A stretch of DNA of 6,830 nt. It comes from an uncultured Clostridia bacterium. GTDB taxonomy: Bacteria > Bacillota > Clostridia > Oscillospirales > Acutalibacteraceae. Under the pieces are notes generated by a model, which was not told the DNA's origin, did no database searches, and saw only the letters and a program-made list of their open reading frames with translations. Shown here piece after piece: positions 5,691 through 6,830 of this stretch; position 1 is the first letter of the stretch, and every line of letters starts with the position of its first letter. The stretch lies in assembly GCA_937884625.1 (NCBI GenBank), contig CALGCE010000010.1, positions 1-6,830 of the forward strand, written 5' to 3'. The translations under genes and the position numbers were made by a program.

Positions 5691-6830
5691 ATGACAACTT
5701 CACTCTGGATTATTCTTGTTGCCATCGTAATTTATATGATTATGATGCTTACAATCGGCTTTAAGGTTGCCGATAAAAACAAAACTACAAGTGATTTCTT
5801 TTTGGGCGGTCGTTCACTGGGTCCGCTTGTGACTGCAATGAGTGCAGAGGCGTCTGATATGAGCGGTTGGCTGCTTATGGGACTTCCGGCGGTCGCTATG
5901 ATGGGCGGTCTTGCAGAAGCAAGTTGGACGGCTATCGGTCTTGCAATCGGTACATATATCAACTGGCTTATAGTTGCAAAAAGACTTCGTGTTTACAGTC
6001 AAAGAATAGATGCGTACACGCTGCCTCATTTTTTCGGTAAGCGTTTTGGCGACGATAAAAAAATAATTACCACCGTTTCGGCGATATTTATTATAATATT
6101 CTTTATTCCCTACACCGCATCGGGATTTTCTGCCTGCGGTAAACTGTTTTCTTCGCTTTTCGGTATGGATTATATGCTTGCTATGGTAATCAGTGCAGCG
6201 GTTATAATCATTTACTGTACCTTGGGCGGTTTTCTTGCCGCATCTACTACCGACTTTGTGCAGTCTATCGTAATGACTATTGCCTTGTTTGTAGTCGTAG
6301 GTTTCGGCGGATTTGGTAACGTATTTAATAACGTTTCTTCGCTTGAAGGTTTTACCAATCTGTTTAAAGGTCACGATGTTGCAAACGGTGTTGCAACAAG
6401 TTACGGAGCACTTCCCGTAGCGTCAACACTTGCGTGGGGACTCGGATACTTCGGCATGCCTCACATTCTGTTGAGATTCATGGCCATCAAGGATGACAAT
6501 AAGCTTAAGATTTCACGCCGCATCGCCTCCGTCTGGGTTGTCATTTCCATGGCTATCGCAATCTTTATCGGCGTTATCGGCGTAGCGTTCGTCAAGTCCC
6601 ACGGCCTTGTCGAGTCTCTCGGCGCCGACTTTGATGCCGAAAGAATCATTATCTACATCGCCGACGAATTCAGCAAGAAAAATATCGTTCTCGCGGTAAT
6701 CGCGGGCCTCATCGTATCCGGAATCATGGCATCGATAATGTCCACCGCCGATTCGCAGATGCTCGCGGCATCATCATCGATGTCGGAAAACATCATCAAG
6801 CGCTTCTTCTGGAAAAAGATGAGCAATAAA
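5691..6830 (+). CDS. putP: Sodium/proline symporter (SSS family), 3' end outside window
   Basis: The frame runs 380 codons to the window edge without a stop; full-length relatives are about 500 aa. It is a polytopic membrane protein that imports proline with Na+. The N-terminus (TSLWIILVAIVIYMIMML) is the first helix. It is followed by DFFLGGRSLGP and SAEASDMSGWLLMGLP (51-66), where Ser55, Asp56 and Ser58 match the Na+/proline site around Asp55 of E. coli PutP. Further matches are INWLIVAKRLRVYS, ALTLPDYF-like AYTLPHFF, YTASGF, GGFLAASTTDFVQ, and IMSTADSQ (349-356), whose Ser351/Thr352 match the second conserved Na+-binding segment. Proline specificity is inferred from overall similarity; another SSS substrate is possible. 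The gene has its own promoter. Codon use changes markedly along the gene: ATA, ATT and ATC are mixed before about 6460, and ATC, CTC, GCC and TCC dominate afterwards. The protein itself reads through as a continuous, normal family member. Confidence 0.9.
   Translation, partial: MTTSLWIILVAIVIYMIMMLTIGFKVADKNKTTSDFFLGGRSLGPLVTAMSAEASDMSGWLLMGLPAVAMMGGLAEASWTAIGLAIGTYINWLIVAKRLRVYSQRIDAYTLPHFFGKRFGDDKKIITTVSAIFIIIFFIPYTASGFSACGKLFSSLFGMDYMLAMVISAAVIIIYCTLGGFLAASTTDFVQSIVMTIALFVVVGFGGFGNVFNNVSSLEGFTNLFKGHDVANGVATSYGALPVASTLAWGLGYFGMPHILLRFMAIKDDNKLKISRRIASVWVVISMAIAIFIGVIGVAFVKSHGLVESLGADFDAERIIIYIADEFSKKNIVLAVIAGLIVSGIMASIMSTADSQMLAASSSMSENIIKRFFWKKMSNK

Noticed and set aside
5814..6374. 186-codon minus-strand open frame opposite the symporter
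   Set aside because: It is antisense to a clear membrane protein. The product is an Arg/His/Lys/Cys-rich string without domains, and no ribosome binding site was seen.
1..6830. CRISPR array, tRNA, rRNA, insertion sequence or phage genes
   Set aside because: No regularly spaced repeats, cloverleaf-like sequences, transposase motifs or terminal inverted repeats were seen.

Overview
The window looks like part of a low-to-moderate GC Firmicutes genome, most likely a gut-type anaerobic clostridium. The reasons are the strong AGGAGG-type ribosome binding sites, the gene families present and the AT-rich intergenic DNA. The genus cannot be fixed from sequence alone.

Layout: (i) Positions 1-144, minus strand, hold the first 48 codons of a 2-hydroxyacyl-CoA dehydratase activase-type ATPase. 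(ii) Positions 145-287 are an AT-rich divergent spacer with candidate promoters in both directions and a 12-bp palindrome. (iii) Positions 288-5624 hold a tightly packed plus-strand operon of three genes. The first encodes a terminal non-ribosomal peptide synthetase (NRPS) module with adenylation (A), carrier (T) and NAD(P)H reductase (R) domains. One nucleotide later comes a membrane sensor that carries both a SpoIIE-type Ser phosphatase and an RsbW-like anti-sigma kinase domain. The third gene, a STAS anti-sigma factor antagonist, overlaps the second by ATGA. (iv) From 5691 to the window end is a sodium/proline symporter (PutP-like), behind its own good promoter and truncated by the window edge.

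How the genes may work together: A-T-R modules load an amino acid (or peptide) onto the carrier arm and release it reductively as an aldehyde or alcohol. The two downstream genes form the core of a partner-switching signalling circuit: phosphatase, kinase and STAS target. Their coupling to the NRPS suggests that this signal system either senses or controls the reductively released metabolite. No sigma factor, phosphopantetheinyl transferase or condensation domain lies in the window, so both pathways need partners from elsewhere.

The most notable oddities are two discontinuities. The NRPS reading frame is already coding at 288, directly after a promoter-like AT-rich stretch, yet has no ATG or GTG start; only a TTG without a ribosome binding site is available at 393. 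This points to a 5'-truncated gene, a natural deletion fusion or an assembly junction. In addition, GC content and codon choice shift sharply inside the symporter gene near 6360-6470 (from roughly 32-42% to about 51% GC). This suggests recombination with a relative or a chimeric assembly.
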